NCBI RefSeq assembly: GCF_014201825.1
Contig: NZ_JACHFJ010000013.1
Span: 24,522 to 88,521 of the forward strand
Origin: Acidocella aromatica
GTDB taxonomy: Bacteria > Pseudomonadota > Alphaproteobacteria > Acetobacterales > Acetobacteraceae
Reading direction: 5' to 3'
Length of the DNA: 64,000 bases
Each line of letters starts with the position of its first letter. The stretch's first letter is position 1. A program made the translations under genes and the position numbers. The notes beneath the pieces are model-generated. The model made no database searches, had not been told where the DNA came from, and worked only from the letters and a program-made list of their open reading frames with translations. Below are positions 1 through 11,466 of this stretch, in pieces.

Positions 1-39
1 CGCCCGGCCGATCTCGTCAGGGGTCAGGCGCTCGGTCAT
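1..39 (-). CDS. N-terminal fragment of the gene downstream of rbfA
   Basis: An ATG at 37-39 on the minus strand opens a frame that runs 13 codons off the window edge (MTERLTPDEIGRA). It lies 11 nt after the rbfA stop in the same direction, so it probably continues the operon. In many alphaproteobacteria truB (tRNA pseudouridine-55 synthase) follows rbfA, but no TruB motif is visible in 13 residues, so the identity is only a positional guess. Confidence 0.35.
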   Translation of the reverse strand, partial: MTERLTPDEIGRA

Positions 40-50
40 GCGCGGGAGGT

Positions 51-455
51 CTAGTCTTTGGACTCACCGAGATCGCGCGCCACTTCCGGCTTGTGCAGGA
101 TCTCGTTGATCCGCGTCGCTTCCTCCATCGCCTCATCGGCGACGAATTTCAGCTCCGGGGTCACCCGCAGCCCCAGACGCGGCGCGATCTGCGCGCGCAG
201 GAACGGCGATACGCGCTTGAGCGCGGGCAGCAGCGGGGCGATGTCCTTGTGCCCAAGCACGGTGGCGAACACCAGGGCGTGCTTCAGATCCGGGGACATC
301 CGCACTTCCGACACGGTGATGTGCTCGCGTGCCAGCACAGGGTCGTGAAACTCGGTGCGCAGCATCACATCGGAGAGGATATGACGGATTTCCTCACCCA
401 CCCGCAGCTGGCGCTGCGAGGGGCCGGAATTAGGCTGGGATGATCTCGGTTTCAT
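51..455 (-). CDS. rbfA: Ribosome-binding factor A (RbfA)
   Basis: RbfA is a small KH-fold protein that binds the 30S subunit and helps mature the 5' end of 16S rRNA, acting at low temperature and late in assembly. The 134-residue frame has the family pattern: [10 protein letters not shown] near the start, then [16 protein letters not shown] and the C-terminal [15 protein letters not shown] segment. I start at the ATG at 453-455 ([10 protein letters not shown]) because residues upstream of it do not look like RbfA; a longer in-frame ATG exists at 512. The start overlaps the 3' end of infB by 26 nt, the usual coupled arrangement. Confidence 0.93.
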   Translation of the reverse strand: MKPRSSQPNSGPSQRQLRVGEEIRHILSDVMLRTEFHDPVLAREHITVSEVRMSPDLKHALVFATVLGHKDIAPLLPALKRVSPFLRAQIAPRLGLRVTPELKFVADEAMEEATRINEILHKPEVARDLGESKD

Positions 456-3138
456 AGCACTCGACCACATCGCCCTCACGCAGATCCTGGAAGCCGGCGA
501 AGGACAGGCCACACTCGTAACCGCGCGCCACTTCCTTCACATCATCCTTGAAACGCTTGAGCTGGGACAGCTCGCCCTGGTGGATGACCACGTTGTCGCG
601 CAGCAGGCGGACACCGCAACCGCGCTTGACCACGCCCTCGGTGACGTAACAACCTGCGACCTTGCCGGTCTTGGTGATGTTGAACACCTGGCGGATTTCC
701 GCATAGCCCAGGAACTTCTCGCGCACGATTGGCGCCAGCTTGCCCTTGACCAGCTTCTCGATGTCATCCGCGACCTCGTAGATGATCGAGTAATAGCGGA
801 TATCCACGCCCTCGCGCTGCGCCAGTTCCCGCGCTTGGCTGTTGGCGCGCACGTTGAAGGCGACGATGATCGCGTCCGACGCCTTGGCCAGCTGCACGTC
901 GCTCTCGGTGATCTGGCCGACGCCCGAGTAGACGACGCGCACGCGCACCTCCTCGTTGCCGACCCGCGTCACCACCACGCCAATCGCCTCGGCAGAGCCC
1001 TGCACATCGGCCTTGACCACAAGGGCCACTTCCTTCTGCGCACCGGCCTGAATCCGGGCCAGCATCTCTTCCATGGTGCCGCGGCCGGCGGTCTGCGCGG
1101 CCACCTGGCGCTCGCGCAGCTTCTGCTGGCGGTACTCGGTGATCTCGCGAGCGCGCTGCTCGTTCTCCACGACCACGAAGGGCTCGCCCGCCGTGGGCGC
1201 ACCGGAGAGGCCGAGAATTTCCACAGGCAGCGAAGGCGGAGCCTCCTTCACGGGCTGGCCCTTGTCGTTGAGCATGGCACGCACGCGGCCCCACTGGGCG
1301 CCTGCCACCACGATCTCACCCTGATGCAGCGTACCCTTCTGCACGAGCACGGTAGCCACCGGGCCACGGCCACGGTCGAGGCGGGATTCGATGATCGCGC
1401 CCTCGGCCGAGCGGTCCGGGTTCGCCTTCAGCTCCAGCACTTCCGCCTGCAGCAGGATCGCCTCTTCCAGCTTGTCCAGGCCGATCTTCTTCAGTGCCGA
1501 GACTTCCACATCGATGGTCTCACCGCCCATGTCTTCCACCACGATCTCGTACTGGAGCAGCTCGTTGCGGACGCGGGTGGGATCGGCGCCGGGGCGGTCG
1601 ATCTTGTTGATCGCCACGATGATCGGCACGTTCGCCGCCTTGGCGTGTTTGATCGCCTCGATCGTCTGCGGCATCACACCGTCATCCGCCGCGACCACTA
1701 GCACAACGATATCCGTCGAGGCGGCGCCACGGGCGCGCATGGCGGTGAAGGCCTCGTGGCCCGGCGTGTCGAGGAAGGTGATCTGCTGGCCGGAAGGCAG
1801 CGTAACCTGATAGGCGCCGATGTGCTGAGTGATGCCACCGGCCTCACCCGCCGCCACGTCGGTGTGGCGCAGCGCGTCCAGCAGGCTGGTCTTGCCGTGG
1901 TCGACATGGCCCATGATGGTGACAACCGGCGGGCGCGGCTGCAGCTCGGTTTCCGTGTCTTCCTCGCCCTCCAGGCCGATTTCCACGTCCGAATCCGAAA
2001 CGCGGCGCACCTTGTGGCCGAACTCCGTAACCACTAGCTCGGCGGTATCGGCGTCGATGGTCTGCGTGATGGTCACCATCACGCCCATCTTCATCAGGGC
2101 GCGCACCACATCGCGCCCCTGGGCGGCCATACGGTTGGCCAGCTCCTGCACGGTAATGGTCTCGGGCAGCACGACCTCGCGCACCACTTTCACGCCATCG
2201 GAGCGCAGCAGCTCCAGCTCGGCTTGGCGGCGCTCACGCTCGCGCTGGCGGCGCACGGAAGCGAGCGAACGGGTCTTCTCGTCCGTACCCTCGATGGCGG
2301 CCTGCACGTCGATGCGCCCGCTGCGGCGGTTGCCATCGCCCAGCTTCTTGGGCGGGGCCACGGGGGTGCCGCGCCGGGGCGCCGGAGTGGCGGGGCGGCG
2401 AACGCCGGAGCGCGCTGCTTCTTCCTCTTCCTCGGCACCGGCCGGACGGCCGCCTGGCTTGAGCTGCAACGTCTCCCGCGCAGCCGGAGAGACCGGGCGC
2501 GCAACCGGCGCGCCGGGGCGCGGCGGCACGGGCTTGACCGCAGCCGGCGCGGCGGGAGCCGCCTTCGGCGCGGGGACACCGGCCGCAGCAGCGGCCTGCG
2601 CCTTGGCCTCTTCCTCAGCCTTCAGGCGGGCTTCTTCCGCAGCCCTCACCAAGGCCTCTTCAGCGGCCTTGGCTTCTTCCTCTGCCTTACGGCGGGCTTC
2701 CTCGGCGGCGGAGAGGATGGAAATCTTTTCCTGTTCGCGGCGCTCGGCCTCGCGCTGCGCGGCAAGGCGCTGCTGCTCGGCCAGCACGCGCTGGCGAGTC
2801 GCCTGCTCGGAAGCTGTCAGGGCTCGGCCACCGGGGCCGGAGGCCTGACGCGGGCGCGGCGCCTGGGGCGCCGGGGCTTGGCCGGCGGGGCGCTCGGCGG
2901 CGGGTTTCAGCGCGACCGTGGCCGGTGCCGCTGGAGTGGGCGCCGCCGCGGCGGCGCCAGCCGGAGCCGGGCCCGGGCCACGCTTCTTGCGCACTTCCAC
3001 CTGCACCACCTTGGAGCGGCCATGCGAGAAACTCTGGCGTACGGAGCCGGCATCGACAGTATGCCCCGCATCCCCACGCGCCGCTGGGCGCAGCGAGAGC
3101 CTGCCTTTGGTTTCATTCTGGTCGTTGCCGTCACTCAT
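430..3138 (-). CDS. infB: Translation initiation factor IF-2
   Basis: IF-2 is the GTPase that brings initiator fMet-tRNA to the 30S subunit and promotes subunit joining. At 902 residues it has the long proteobacterial layout. There is an N-terminal extension very rich in Ala, Pro, Glu and Lys/Arg (roughly residues 20-310), then the IF2_N module, then the G domain near residue 400 with [12 protein letters not shown] (G1), DTPGHEAF (G3) and NKID (G4), then beta-barrel and C-terminal domains. The start MSDGNDQN is preferred over an ATG seven codons upstream because it matches typical IF-2 N termini. It is the fourth gene of rimP-nusA-ylxR-infB-rbfA. Confidence 0.97.
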   Translation of the reverse strand: MSDGNDQNETKGRLSLRPAARGDAGHTVDAGSVRQSFSHGRSKVVQVEVRKKRGPGPAPAGAAAAAPTPAAPATVALKPAAERPAGQAPAPQAPRPRQASGPGGRALTASEQATRQRVLAEQQRLAAQREAERREQEKISILSAAEEARRKAEEEAKAAEEALVRAAEEARLKAEEEAKAQAAAAAGVPAPKAAPAAPAAVKPVPPRPGAPVARPVSPAARETLQLKPGGRPAGAEEEEEAARSGVRRPATPAPRRGTPVAPPKKLGDGNRRSGRIDVQAAIEGTDEKTRSLASVRRQRERERRQAELELLRSDGVKVVREVVLPETITVQELANRMAAQGRDVVRALMKMGVMVTITQTIDADTAELVVTEFGHKVRRVSDSDVEIGLEGEEDTETELQPRPPVVTIMGHVDHGKTSLLDALRHTDVAAGEAGGITQHIGAYQVTLPSGQQITFLDTPGHEAFTAMRARGAASTDIVVLVVAADDGVMPQTIEAIKHAKAANVPIIVAINKIDRPGADPTRVRNELLQYEIVVEDMGGETIDVEVSALKKIGLDKLEEAILLQAEVLELKANPDRSAEGAIIESRLDRGRGPVATVLVQKGTLHQGEIVVAGAQWGRVRAMLNDKGQPVKEAPPSLPVEILGLSGAPTAGEPFVVVENEQRAREITEYRQQKLRERQVAAQTAGRGTMEEMLARIQAGAQKEVALVVKADVQGSAEAIGVVVTRVGNEEVRVRVVYSGVGQITESDVQLAKASDAIIVAFNVRANSQARELAQREGVDIRYYSIIYEVADDIEKLVKGKLAPIVREKFLGYAEIRQVFNITKTGKVAGCYVTEGVVKRGCGVRLLRDNVVIHQGELSQLKRFKDDVKEVARGYECGLSFAGFQDLREGDVVECYETEIIPA

Positions 3139-3195
3139 GCCTAATCCGGTCCAATCCACTCAGTCTTGGCCGGGGTCAACCGGCCTTGTTGGGCT

Positions 3196-3868
3196 CTACT
3201 GCCCGCTTGTTACTTCCACCGCAACACCTTGGAGGCGTCGGGCTTCGATTTCGATCATCCTGGCCAGCCGCCCGGGGGCGATAACCACATGCACCGTGTG
3301 CTCACGGCCAAATATCTTCCCCAGCGCGGCGGCACTCAGTACCACCGCCATGGGCACATCCCGCCCGCCGACAAACCTCGCCCGCTCTTCCGGGCTGCCA
3401 TCCGCCGCCTGCACCACCAGCCCAGCCTTGCCGGCCTGCAGCCATTCCCGCGCCTTCTCGAAGCCGGATATGGCGACGCCACCGCGCCGGGCCAAGCCCA
3501 GCAAATCAGCCACGCGGCGAATGAGTGCCGCACGCACCTCTGCCAGGAGATCAGGGGGCAGAACAACCTGTCCCTTGGCGGCGCGGGCGAACACACCACG
3601 CCGGATCGCTTGGTGTAGCACATCGGCGCTGGCACTCAACCACAAGCCTCGTCCGGGCAGGGTTGCAGCGGCGTCGAACACCAAGCGCCGCTCCGGCCCC
3701 ACGACGAAGCGCAAGGCCTCCTCGCGCGTGACTTCCTTGCGGGTGACAAGACAGCGGCGCAACGGACCGCGTTCCGGCTCGTCATCCAGCATGATATCGG
3801 GCGCGACGACCGTGGATCCGTCCGTCTGAACGGCGGATCGAAGGTCTGAATCGCGCCCGTTTTCAGGT

Positions 3869-3885
<17 letters not shown>
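3196..3885 (-). CDS. ylxR: YlxR-type RNA-binding protein fused to an L7Ae-like domain
   Basis: The 229-residue protein starts with a 40-residue acidic leader. A YlxR (DUF448) module with the RRCLVTRKE motif follows, at about residues 43-120. A C-terminal segment (about 130-225) resembles the L7Ae/L30e/Gadd45 fold, including the LLGLARRGG stretch. This two-domain form is common between nusA and infB in alphaproteobacteria. YlxR proteins bind RNA, and the Bacillus member has been linked to RNase P; the role of the fused form is less clear. The start overlaps the nusA 3' end by 17 nt. A 57-nt gap separates it from infB. Confidence 0.9.
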
Positions 3886-5386
<1,501 letters not shown>

Positions 5387-5395
5387 GAGTATCCT

Positions 5396-5920
5396 CTAGT
5401 TGGTCACATTAGGTTGGGTGGTGAAGGCGATCAGCGCGTCCGTCAGCACGAGCTTGGCCTTGCGGATATCGGCACGCTTGAGTTCGACGATCTCATCCTT
5501 CTCCAGGCGCAGGCGCACGGTTTCGGCATCGGCGTCCACCAGCTTGCCGGTGAAGCGCTTGCGGTTGCCGGGACCGGGGAAGTTCAGCTCGATGCGCGCG
5601 TCGAACCCGGCATAGCGGTTGAAATCCTTGACGCGGGTCAGGGGCCGGTCGATCCCGGCGGAGGAGACCTCCAGCGTCCAGGCGGAGTCGATCGGGTCTT
5701 CCACGTCCAGCACGGCGGAGAGCAGATGGCTCACCGCCTCGCAATCCTCCAGCGTGAAGGACGCACCGTCGGCCCGGTCGGCCATGATCTGCACGGTCGG
5801 GGTTTCGGTGCCCATCACCTGCACACGCACCAACTCGTAACCCTGGGCCTCCAGCGGCTCCATGATGATCTCGGCGATTCGGCCCTCGAGGCCGGTATGG
5901 GTCGGACGGTTTTCGGACAA
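5396..5920 (-). CDS. rimP: Ribosome maturation factor RimP
   Basis: RimP acts in 30S subunit assembly. The body is typical: the EPLEAQGYELVRVQ segment near the N terminus, LEVSSAGIDRPL in the middle and an SH3-like C-terminal domain. The frame stays open far upstream, but the sequence before residue SENRPTHTGLEGRI is not RimP-like and lies over the promoter and glnA terminator. No ATG fits, so I choose the TTG at 5918-5920 (174 aa, normal length). The ribosome-binding site is weak. It is the first gene of the nusA-infB operon. Confidence 0.88.
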   Translation of the reverse strand: MSENRPTHTGLEGRIAEIIMEPLEAQGYELVRVQVMGTETPTVQIMADRADGASFTLEDCEAVSHLLSAVLDVEDPIDSAWTLEVSSAGIDRPLTRVKDFNRYAGFDARIELNFPGPGNRKRFTGKLVDADAETVRLRLEKDEIVELKRADIRKAKLVLTDALIAFTTQPNVTN

Positions 5921-5992
5921 GCGGCAAAAATCCAATAAAAAAGGCGGCCTGTTTAGGGCCACCCTGCGGGAATGCGGGTATTTGTTGGCCGT

Positions 5993-6021
5993 TATGTACG
6001 CCTGCCCGCCGCAAACGGCAA
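5993..6021 (-). promoter_or_regulatory. Candidate sigma-70 promoter of the rimP-nusA-infB operon
   Basis: Read on the minus strand, TTGCCG (6021-6016) and TACATA (5998-5993) are separated by exactly 17 nt. They lie between the glnA terminator and the rimP start. This is a fair match to -35/-10 consensus and the only sensible one I found in the gap, but it is untested. Confidence 0.4.
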
Positions 6022-6041
6022 GGCATTTTTTTCCCGCTCCC

Positions 6042-6072
6042 AAAACAAAAACGGCGCCCGAAGGCGCCGTTT
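6042..6072 (-). terminator. Rho-independent terminator of glnA
   Basis: On the minus strand AACGGCGCC and GGCGCCGTT form a perfect 9-bp stem around a TTCG tetraloop, followed by TTTGTTTT. It begins 15 nt after the glnA stop codon. It separates glnB-glnA from the rimP operon. Confidence 0.92.
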
Positions 6073-6087
6073 CCGCAAAATCCGTTA

Positions 6088-7518
6088 TTAGGCGGAGTAG
6101 TACATCTCGAACTCGACCGGGTGCGGCGTGTGCTCGAAACGGTACACTTCCTTCCACTTGATTTCCATGTAGGACTCGATCTGCTCCTTGGTGAACACAT
6201 CGCCCTGCAGCAGGAACTCGTGGTCGGCTTCCAGCGCCTGAAGCGCCTCGCGCAGCGAGCCGCAAACGGTCGGGATGCCCTTCAGCTCTTCCGGCGGCAG
6301 CTCGTACAGATCCTTGTCCATCGGGTCGCCCGGGTGGATCTTGTTCTTGATGCCGTCGAGGCCGGCCATCATCAGCGCGGCGAAGGAGAGGTACGGGTTG
6401 CAGGTCGGGTCGGGGAACCGGACTTCAACGCGCTTGGCCTTCGGGCTGGTGGTGTACGGAATACGGCAGGAGGCCGAACGGTTGCGGGCGGAGTAGGCCA
6501 GCAGCACCGGGGCTTCGAAGCCAGGGATCAGGCGCTTGTAGGAGTTGGTGGACGGGTTCGAGAAGGCGTTGATGGCCTTCGCGTGCTTGATCACGCCACC
6601 AATGAAGTACAGGCACATCTCGGACAGATCCGCATAGCCGTTACCGGCGAACAGCGGCTTGCCGTTCTTCCAGATGGAGGCGTGGGTGTGCATGCCCGAG
6701 CCGTTATCGCCATAGATCGGCTTCGGCATGAAGGTCGCGGTCTTGCCGTAAGAGTGGGCGACGTTGTGGACGCAGTACTTATAGATCTGCATCTGGTCGG
6801 CCATCTTGGTCAGCGTGTTGAACTTGGTGCCAAGCTCATGCTGGGACTGCGCCACCTCGTGGTGATGCTTCTCGATCGGCAGGCCCATCTCGCCCATGGC
6901 GGAGAGCATCTCGGCGCGCAGGTCGGCATCGCCATCCACGGGGGGAACCGGGAAGTAGCCGCCCTTGACGCCCGGGCGGTGGCCCATGTTGCCTTCCGGG
7001 TAGTCCTTCAGCGAGGAGCCGGGGCCCTCGATGGAGTCCAGCTGGTAGGTGCCAAAATTGCCGCCGGTGCCGAACTTCACGGAGTCGAAGATGAAGAACT
7101 CAGCTTCGGCGCCGATGAAGGCGGTGTCGCCGATGCCGGTGGACTTCAGGTAAGCCTCGGCCTTCTTGGCGGTGGAGCGCGGGTCGCGGGCATAGCCCTG
7201 GCCGGTGGCGGGCTCGACGATGTCGCAGAACAGGATCAGGCTCGGCTTGGCCGAGAACGGGTCCATCACGGCGGAGTCCAGGTCCGGCTGCAGGATCATG
7301 TCGGACTCGTTGATCGCCTTCCAGCCGGCGATGGAGGAGCCGTCGAACATGAAGCCGTCCTTCAGGGTGTCCTCGTCGATGGTGCTCACGTGCTGCGCCG
7401 TGTGCTGCCACTTGCCCTTCGGATCGGTGAAGCGCAGATCGACGTATTCGACCCCGTTCTCCTTGATAAGATTGAGAACCTTCGCGACGGCGTCGTCGCC
7501 TTCGGCCTTCTTAGCCAT
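6088..7518 (-). CDS. glnA: Glutamine synthetase, type I (GlnA)
   Basis: GlnA makes glutamine from glutamate, ammonium and ATP as a cytosolic dodecamer, the main ammonium-assimilation step. The 476 residues are of GSI-beta length. Visible motifs include FDGSSIAGW near residue 57, EAEFFIFD, the ATP-binding [14 protein letters not shown] and the adenylylation loop DLYELPPEE near residue 400, whose Tyr is the GlnE target. It lies 122 nt after glnB in the same direction, so it is probably co-transcribed with the PII gene, and it ends at a strong terminator. A good ribosome-binding site (GAGGG) precedes the ATG. Confidence 0.97.
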   Translation of the reverse strand: MAKKAEGDDAVAKVLNLIKENGVEYVDLRFTDPKGKWQHTAQHVSTIDEDTLKDGFMFDGSSIAGWKAINESDMILQPDLDSAVMDPFSAKPSLILFCDIVEPATGQGYARDPRSTAKKAEAYLKSTGIGDTAFIGAEAEFFIFDSVKFGTGGNFGTYQLDSIEGPGSSLKDYPEGNMGHRPGVKGGYFPVPPVDGDADLRAEMLSAMGEMGLPIEKHHHEVAQSQHELGTKFNTLTKMADQMQIYKYCVHNVAHSYGKTATFMPKPIYGDNGSGMHTHASIWKNGKPLFAGNGYADLSEMCLYFIGGVIKHAKAINAFSNPSTNSYKRLIPGFEAPVLLAYSARNRSASCRIPYTTSPKAKRVEVRFPDPTCNPYLSFAALMMAGLDGIKNKIHPGDPMDKDLYELPPEELKGIPTVCGSLREALQALEADHEFLLQGDVFTKEQIESYMEIKWKEVYRFEHTPHPVEFEMYYSA

Positions 7519-7640
7519 GTTTAACCCTCGTTATATGTAAATGTTACCCGTGAACCTCGCAGGGGAACACCATGCGCCCCCAACCTGATTACGCGCAGCG
7601 CCGGCATGTTAGCACGCGCGCCGTCGCGGGCAATGGCGGC

Positions 7641-8069
<429 letters not shown>

Positions 8070-8073
8070 TTAT

Positions 8074-8089
8074 AGCACGGTTCATGCCA
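8074..8089 (-). promoter_or_regulatory. Candidate sigma-54 (-24/-12) promoter of glnB-glnA
   Basis: On the minus strand TGGCATGAACCGTGCT matches the RpoN consensus TGGCACRNNNNTTGCW at all but two positions. It keeps the invariant GG and GC with 10 nt between them. The transcript would start near 8063, giving a leader of about 84 nt before glnB. NtrC/RpoN control of glnBA is established in several proteobacteria. No NtrC site was identified with confidence. Confidence 0.6.
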
Positions 8090-8246
8090 ATACCGATTAC
8101 GGCCCGAAACCGTGGGCGAAGCTATTTAAGGAAAGATAAAACCGCCGTCCTGCCCCCTGAGGCGGCGATTTTTGCCTAAATTTTACGCTAACTTGCCGCC
8201 TTATAGTTGAGCAGGTTAATCTACCCTTCAGTAAGGAATTGCAGCC

Positions 8247-9428
8247 GTGAAACCCGCCAACACCCTCCTGGCCCAGACGGGCACCACCATCTTCACCGTG
8301 ATGTCGGCCCTGGCCGCGCAGCATGGCGCGATCAATCTTGGCCAGGGCTTCCCCGACACGGAAGGCCCGGCCGACGTGGTGCGCGCCGCCGCCGATGCGC
8401 TGCTGGACAACCGCAACCAGTACCCGCCCCTCACCGGCATGCCGGAGTTGCGCCAAGCGGTGGCGGCGGCGAATGAACGCTTCTACGGGCTGAAGATCGA
8501 CGCCAATACAGGGGTGTGCGTTACATCCGGCGCCACGGAGGCGATCACCGCCTGCCTGATGGCGTTGCTCAATCCCGGCGACGAGGCGGTGTTGATCGAG
8601 CCGCTCTACGACACCTATCTGCCGGTGGTGAAGCTGCTTGGCGCCACCGCCCGGCTGGTGCGGCTGGAGCCACCGCGCTGGGAGCTGCCACGCGAGAAAC
8701 TGACCGCCGCCTTCGGCCCCAACACCAAGCTGCTGCTGCTGAACTCGCCCATGAACCCGACCGGCAAGGTCTTCACCCCCGAGGAGCTGGACTTCATCGC
8801 CAGCCTGCTGCGCGAACACGACGCCTATGCCGTGTGCGACGAGGTGTACGAGCATCTGGTGTTCAAGGGGGCCAGGCACATCCCACTGATGACCCTGCCG
8901 GGCATGGCGGAGCGGTGCGTGCGAATCGGCAGCGCCGGCAAGACCTTCTCCCTTACCGGCTGGAAGGTTGGCTACGTCTCCGGCCCAGCCGAGCTGATCT
9001 CGCTGGTGGCCAAGGCGCACCAGAACCTCACCTTCACCACCGCCCCCAACCTGCAACGCGCCGTGGCCTACGGGCTGGGCAAGGAGGACGCCTATTTCGC
9101 CAGCCTGGCGGACGAGCTCCAGGCCAAGCGCGACCTGCTGGAGACCGGACTGAAGCGCCTGGGCTTCGCCACCCTGCCCGCCGATGGCAGCTACTTCATC
9201 ACCGCCGATTTCTCGGCCCTGGGCTATAACGGCGACGACGTGGCCTTCTGCCGCACCATTACCGAGGAAGCCGGGGTGACGGCGATTCCCGTCTCCGCCT
9301 TTTATGTGGACAACCCGCCCCGGCACTACGCGCGCTTCGCCTTCTGCAAGAAAAACGAGGTCCTGGAGGCGGCATTGCAACGTTTAGAGCGCTGGATGGC
9401 ATCAAGGCCATTGACTGCATCGGCCTGA
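8247..9428 (+). CDS. PLP-dependent class I/II aminotransferase
   Basis: The 393-residue fold-type I aminotransferase has the family landmarks in order: INLGQGFPDTEGP near residue 30, YPPLTGMPELRQAV, NSPMNPTGKV near 170, CDEVYEHLVF near 200 and the PLP-lysine motif SAGKTFSLTGWK near 235. The GQGFPD and MNPTG features resemble the YbdL / kynurenine-glutamine transaminase subgroup, which uses methionine, aromatic or glutamine-type donors; the actual substrate is unknown. Translation starts at a GTG with AAGGA 12 nt upstream. It stands alone, divergent from glnB. Confidence 0.85.
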   Translation: MKPANTLLAQTGTTIFTVMSALAAQHGAINLGQGFPDTEGPADVVRAAADALLDNRNQYPPLTGMPELRQAVAAANERFYGLKIDANTGVCVTSGATEAITACLMALLNPGDEAVLIEPLYDTYLPVVKLLGATARLVRLEPPRWELPREKLTAAFGPNTKLLLLNSPMNPTGKVFTPEELDFIASLLREHDAYAVCDEVYEHLVFKGARHIPLMTLPGMAERCVRIGSAGKTFSLTGWKVGYVSGPAELISLVAKAHQNLTFTTAPNLQRAVAYGLGKEDAYFASLADELQAKRDLLETGLKRLGFATLPADGSYFITADFSALGYNGDDVAFCRTITEEAGVTAIPVSAFYVDNPPRHYARFAFCKKNEVLEAALQRLERWMASRPLTASA

Positions 9429-9454
9429 CCGCGTTAGGACGCCCCACCCTGGAT

Positions 9455-9531
9455 GGCGGACGTAGCTCAGTTGGTAGAGCGCCGGTTTGTGGTACCGGTT
9501 GTCGCGGGTTCGATCCCCGTCGTTCGCCCCA
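9455..9531 (+). tRNA. tRNA-His (anticodon GTG)
   Basis: A full cloverleaf can be folded. The acceptor GCGGACG pairs with CGTTCGC, the D-arm is AGCTCAGTTGGTAGAGC, and the anticodon stem CCGGT/ACCGG holds loop TTGTGGT with GTG at 9489-9491. The T-arm has TTCGATC. The extra 5' G at 9455 opposite C73 is the tRNA-His identity element, and the CCA end is encoded (9529-9531). Confidence 0.97.
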
Positions 9532-9552
9532 GGGTCTCATCTGAGAGCCAGC

Positions 9553-9577
9553 CCGCCCTTCCCGGCGGTTTTTTTGT
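9553..9577 (+). terminator. Terminator after tRNA-His
   Basis: CCGCC and GGCGG form a short stem with a 6-nt loop, followed by a run of seven T and then GTTTTT, about 20 nt after the tRNA. It faces the convergent ompA terminator. Confidence 0.7.
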
Positions 9578-9588
9578 TTTTATGCCCA

Positions 9589-9617
9589 ACAAAAAACCCC
9601 GGCGCTTCCCGCCGGGG
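9589..9617 (-). terminator. Rho-independent terminator of the OmpA-family gene
   Basis: On the minus strand CCCCGGCG and CGCCGGGG make a perfect 8-bp stem with a 5-nt loop, followed by TTTTTTGTTG. It begins about 20 nt after the stop of the OmpA-family gene. Confidence 0.9.
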
Positions 9618-9638
9618 CTGTTCTGGCGCGTAAGCGCG

Positions 9639-10691
9639 TTACTTGAGAACGATCTCGACGCGGCGGTTCTGCGGCTCACGCACGCCCGGGCCGGTCGGCA
9701 CCAGCAGATGCGTCTCGCCATAGGCATGGATCTCGATCTCGGAGGCAGGCACGCCATCCTGCACCAGCTGCGCGGCGACAGCCTTGGCGCGGCGCTCGGA
9801 CAGGCCCTGATTGTACTGCGCGGTGCCCGAGGTATCGGTATAGCCGGAAACGTCCAGGGTGGTGACGTTCTGCGTCTTCGAGTCGGACGCTGCCTGGGCG
9901 ATGATCTGCGTCGCGCGCGGGGTCAGGTTGTACTTGTCCCAGTCGAAGAACACCAAGTAGGTCTTGGCCGGAGCCGGGGCCGGGGCCGCCATCGGGGCCG
10001 GAGCGGGCGTGGGCGGCGGCGCGGGCGGCGGGTTGAAGAGCTGATAGCGCAGGCCCAGCAGGAAGGTATGACTGGATTGCTGCTCGACATTCATCCCCAC
10101 ACCAGGAATGGTGGTGGAATAGTCTCGATTAGCGGTCAGTTGCATGAAGCGGTATTCGGCGGTGGCGGAGAGGCCCGGCACCCACGGCAACGGATAGGAC
10201 AGGCCGGCGATCACATCAAAGGCAAAGCTACCCTCAGTTCCGCCAACCTTGATGAGGCCGTTGCCAACATCCGAATTTGCCTTCGCCCACTGATACCCAA
10301 AGCCGCCACCGACATACGGATAAACCGGCCAGTCGGGGTTGAAATCATACAACGCGTTGACCATCAGGCCGTACGTGTTCTGGCCACCGAAGATACGGTT
10401 GTGAGTACCCTGGATATCGGCCTCATGTGCGGTGTTCCTGAGGAAATCCATACCCAGCTGCACGCGGAAGCCATTGCCAAAGCCGTAGCCAACATCCGCA
10501 ACACCGGCATAGGACGGACGCCACAGCGCCTTGCCCGATATCGTGCCATTATCCTGAATCGACACGGTCGTCGGAGCCAGAATGCTCGTACCCGCCCCCA
10601 GGCTGATATACGGACCGGTAACGGGCTGGGCGTGGGCCGCGAGCGGCAGAGCAAGGCAGGTCGCCGCAGCAAGAGCCAGACGGATCTTCAT
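9639..10691 (-). CDS. OmpA-family outer-membrane protein
   Basis: A 350-residue precursor with a clear signal peptide (MKIRLALAAATCLALPLAAHA, cut before QPVTG). Residues about 25-215 form an eight-stranded beta-barrel-like domain ending LLGLRYQLF. A Pro/Ala linker follows (about 217-245). Residues 246-350 are an OmpA C-terminal peptidoglycan-binding domain with the NQGLSERRAKAVAAQL motif. It should anchor the outer membrane to peptidoglycan. GGAGGA lies 9 nt before the ATG, so expression is probably strong. It is monocistronic with its own terminator. Confidence 0.92.
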   Translation of the reverse strand: MKIRLALAAATCLALPLAAHAQPVTGPYISLGAGTSILAPTTVSIQDNGTISGKALWRPSYAGVADVGYGFGNGFRVQLGMDFLRNTAHEADIQGTHNRIFGGQNTYGLMVNALYDFNPDWPVYPYVGGGFGYQWAKANSDVGNGLIKVGGTEGSFAFDVIAGLSYPLPWVPGLSATAEYRFMQLTANRDYSTTIPGVGMNVEQQSSHTFLLGLRYQLFNPPPAPPPTPAPAPMAAPAPAPAKTYLVFFDWDKYNLTPRATQIIAQAASDSKTQNVTTLDVSGYTDTSGTAQYNQGLSERRAKAVAAQLVQDGVPASEIEIHAYGETHLLVPTGPGVREPQNRRVEIVLK

Positions 10692-10823
10692 GACATATCC
10701 TCCGTTGTTTTATTTTGTTTCTTGAGACTAATCCAAGGCTTTGGCCGGAGCCATCATAAATGCTGGGCGGCGGCGAAATCGTTTCTATTGTGTCATTTTT
10801 AACACAGTTCCGCCACCGTGACG

Positions 10824-11294
10824 TTATAGCTGCCGGGGCGGCGTGGGCGGCGGCAGGAAATCCTGCAGATGCGACCACAAAGCGCTGTCGGGCGTCTTGG
10901 TCAGGTCCTTGTTCAGCGTGCCGCCGAGCTTGGCATGCGTCTCGGTATTCAGCTCCCGGCGGATGACGTTGAGCGTATGCGCGGGGGCGGCGACGATCAG
11001 CACGTCGAACGCGGCCTCGCCCTCCATGACATTCAGCTCATGCGCAACATGCTTGGCGAATTTCTCCGCCTCCAGCTCCTGCGGATCATGCCGGGGCGCG
11101 ATGCCGTGATGCACTGTGGCGTCGCTGTGGAACGAAGCGCCCGGATGGTCGCTGCGCAGATCGGAAGACTGCTTATGCGCGGCCGTGGACTCGATCCAGC
11201 GCTCGGTATGCAGCACGTTATGGGCATCGCCGCGGACGATGCGGGCGTGTTCGCCATCGGCGATGGCGACGAGAAAACGCTTCTGGGTGGACAT
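10824..11294 (-). CDS. Host_attach-family protein
   Basis: A 156-residue soluble protein of the family first named after an Agrobacterium 'attachment to host cells' gene. Typical features are the N-terminal FLVAIADGEHARIV strand, DVLIVAAPAHTLNVIR in the middle and the LNKDLTKTPDSALWSHL end. Members are often found among low-oxygen-induced genes and the family name may mislead; a relation to release-factor-like folds has been proposed, as I recall. The ATG at 11294 has a strong GGAGGAG site; an ATG 16 codons earlier is rejected. A perfect FNR/FixK-type palindrome sits 54-67 bp upstream. Confidence 0.85.
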   Translation of the reverse strand: MSTQKRFLVAIADGEHARIVRGDAHNVLHTERWIESTAAHKQSSDLRSDHPGASFHSDATVHHGIAPRHDPQELEAEKFAKHVAHELNVMEGEAAFDVLIVAAPAHTLNVIRRELNTETHAKLGGTLNKDLTKTPDSALWSHLQDFLPPPTPPRQL

Positions 11295-11347
11295 CCCAAC
11301 TCCTCCTCTTGACCCCTCAAGCCTAGTCTGTTGCCTGGACAAAAGGT

Positions 11348-11361
11348 TTGACCCAGGTCAA
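11348..11361. promoter_or_regulatory. FNR/FixK-type box upstream of the Host_attach gene
   Basis: TTGACCCAGGTCAA is a perfect inverted repeat (TTGAC/GTCAA, 4-nt spacer). If it acts as a class II site at -41.5 for the minus-strand gene, transcription starts at 11313 and the -10 hexamer at 11325-11320 reads TAGGCT, which keeps the TAnnnT pattern. Confidence 0.65.
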
Positions 11362-11466
11362 GTTTCTGTGTTCCGCGCGCTACGGTTTGTGTTCCACGGT
11401 TTAGCGTGCCGCTCCCTCCCCCGGATATGTTGCGCGACAGGAAAACGCCTTGAGGTACAAAACATC

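Noticed and set aside
3166..3179. TTGGCCGGGGTCAA between ylxR and infB as an FNR box
   Set aside because: The first arm departs from TTGAY at the key A, and it lies inside a housekeeping operon.
6121..7524. 467-codon plus-strand frame antisense to glnA
   Set aside because: Translation has no recognisable features, while glnA on the other strand is complete with all motifs.
11309..11320. TTGACCCCTCAA near the Host_attach promoter as a second FNR box
   Set aside because: The half-sites are two bases too close for FNR/FixK binding (4 instead of 6 nt between TTGA and TCAA), and it lies downstream of the predicted -10.
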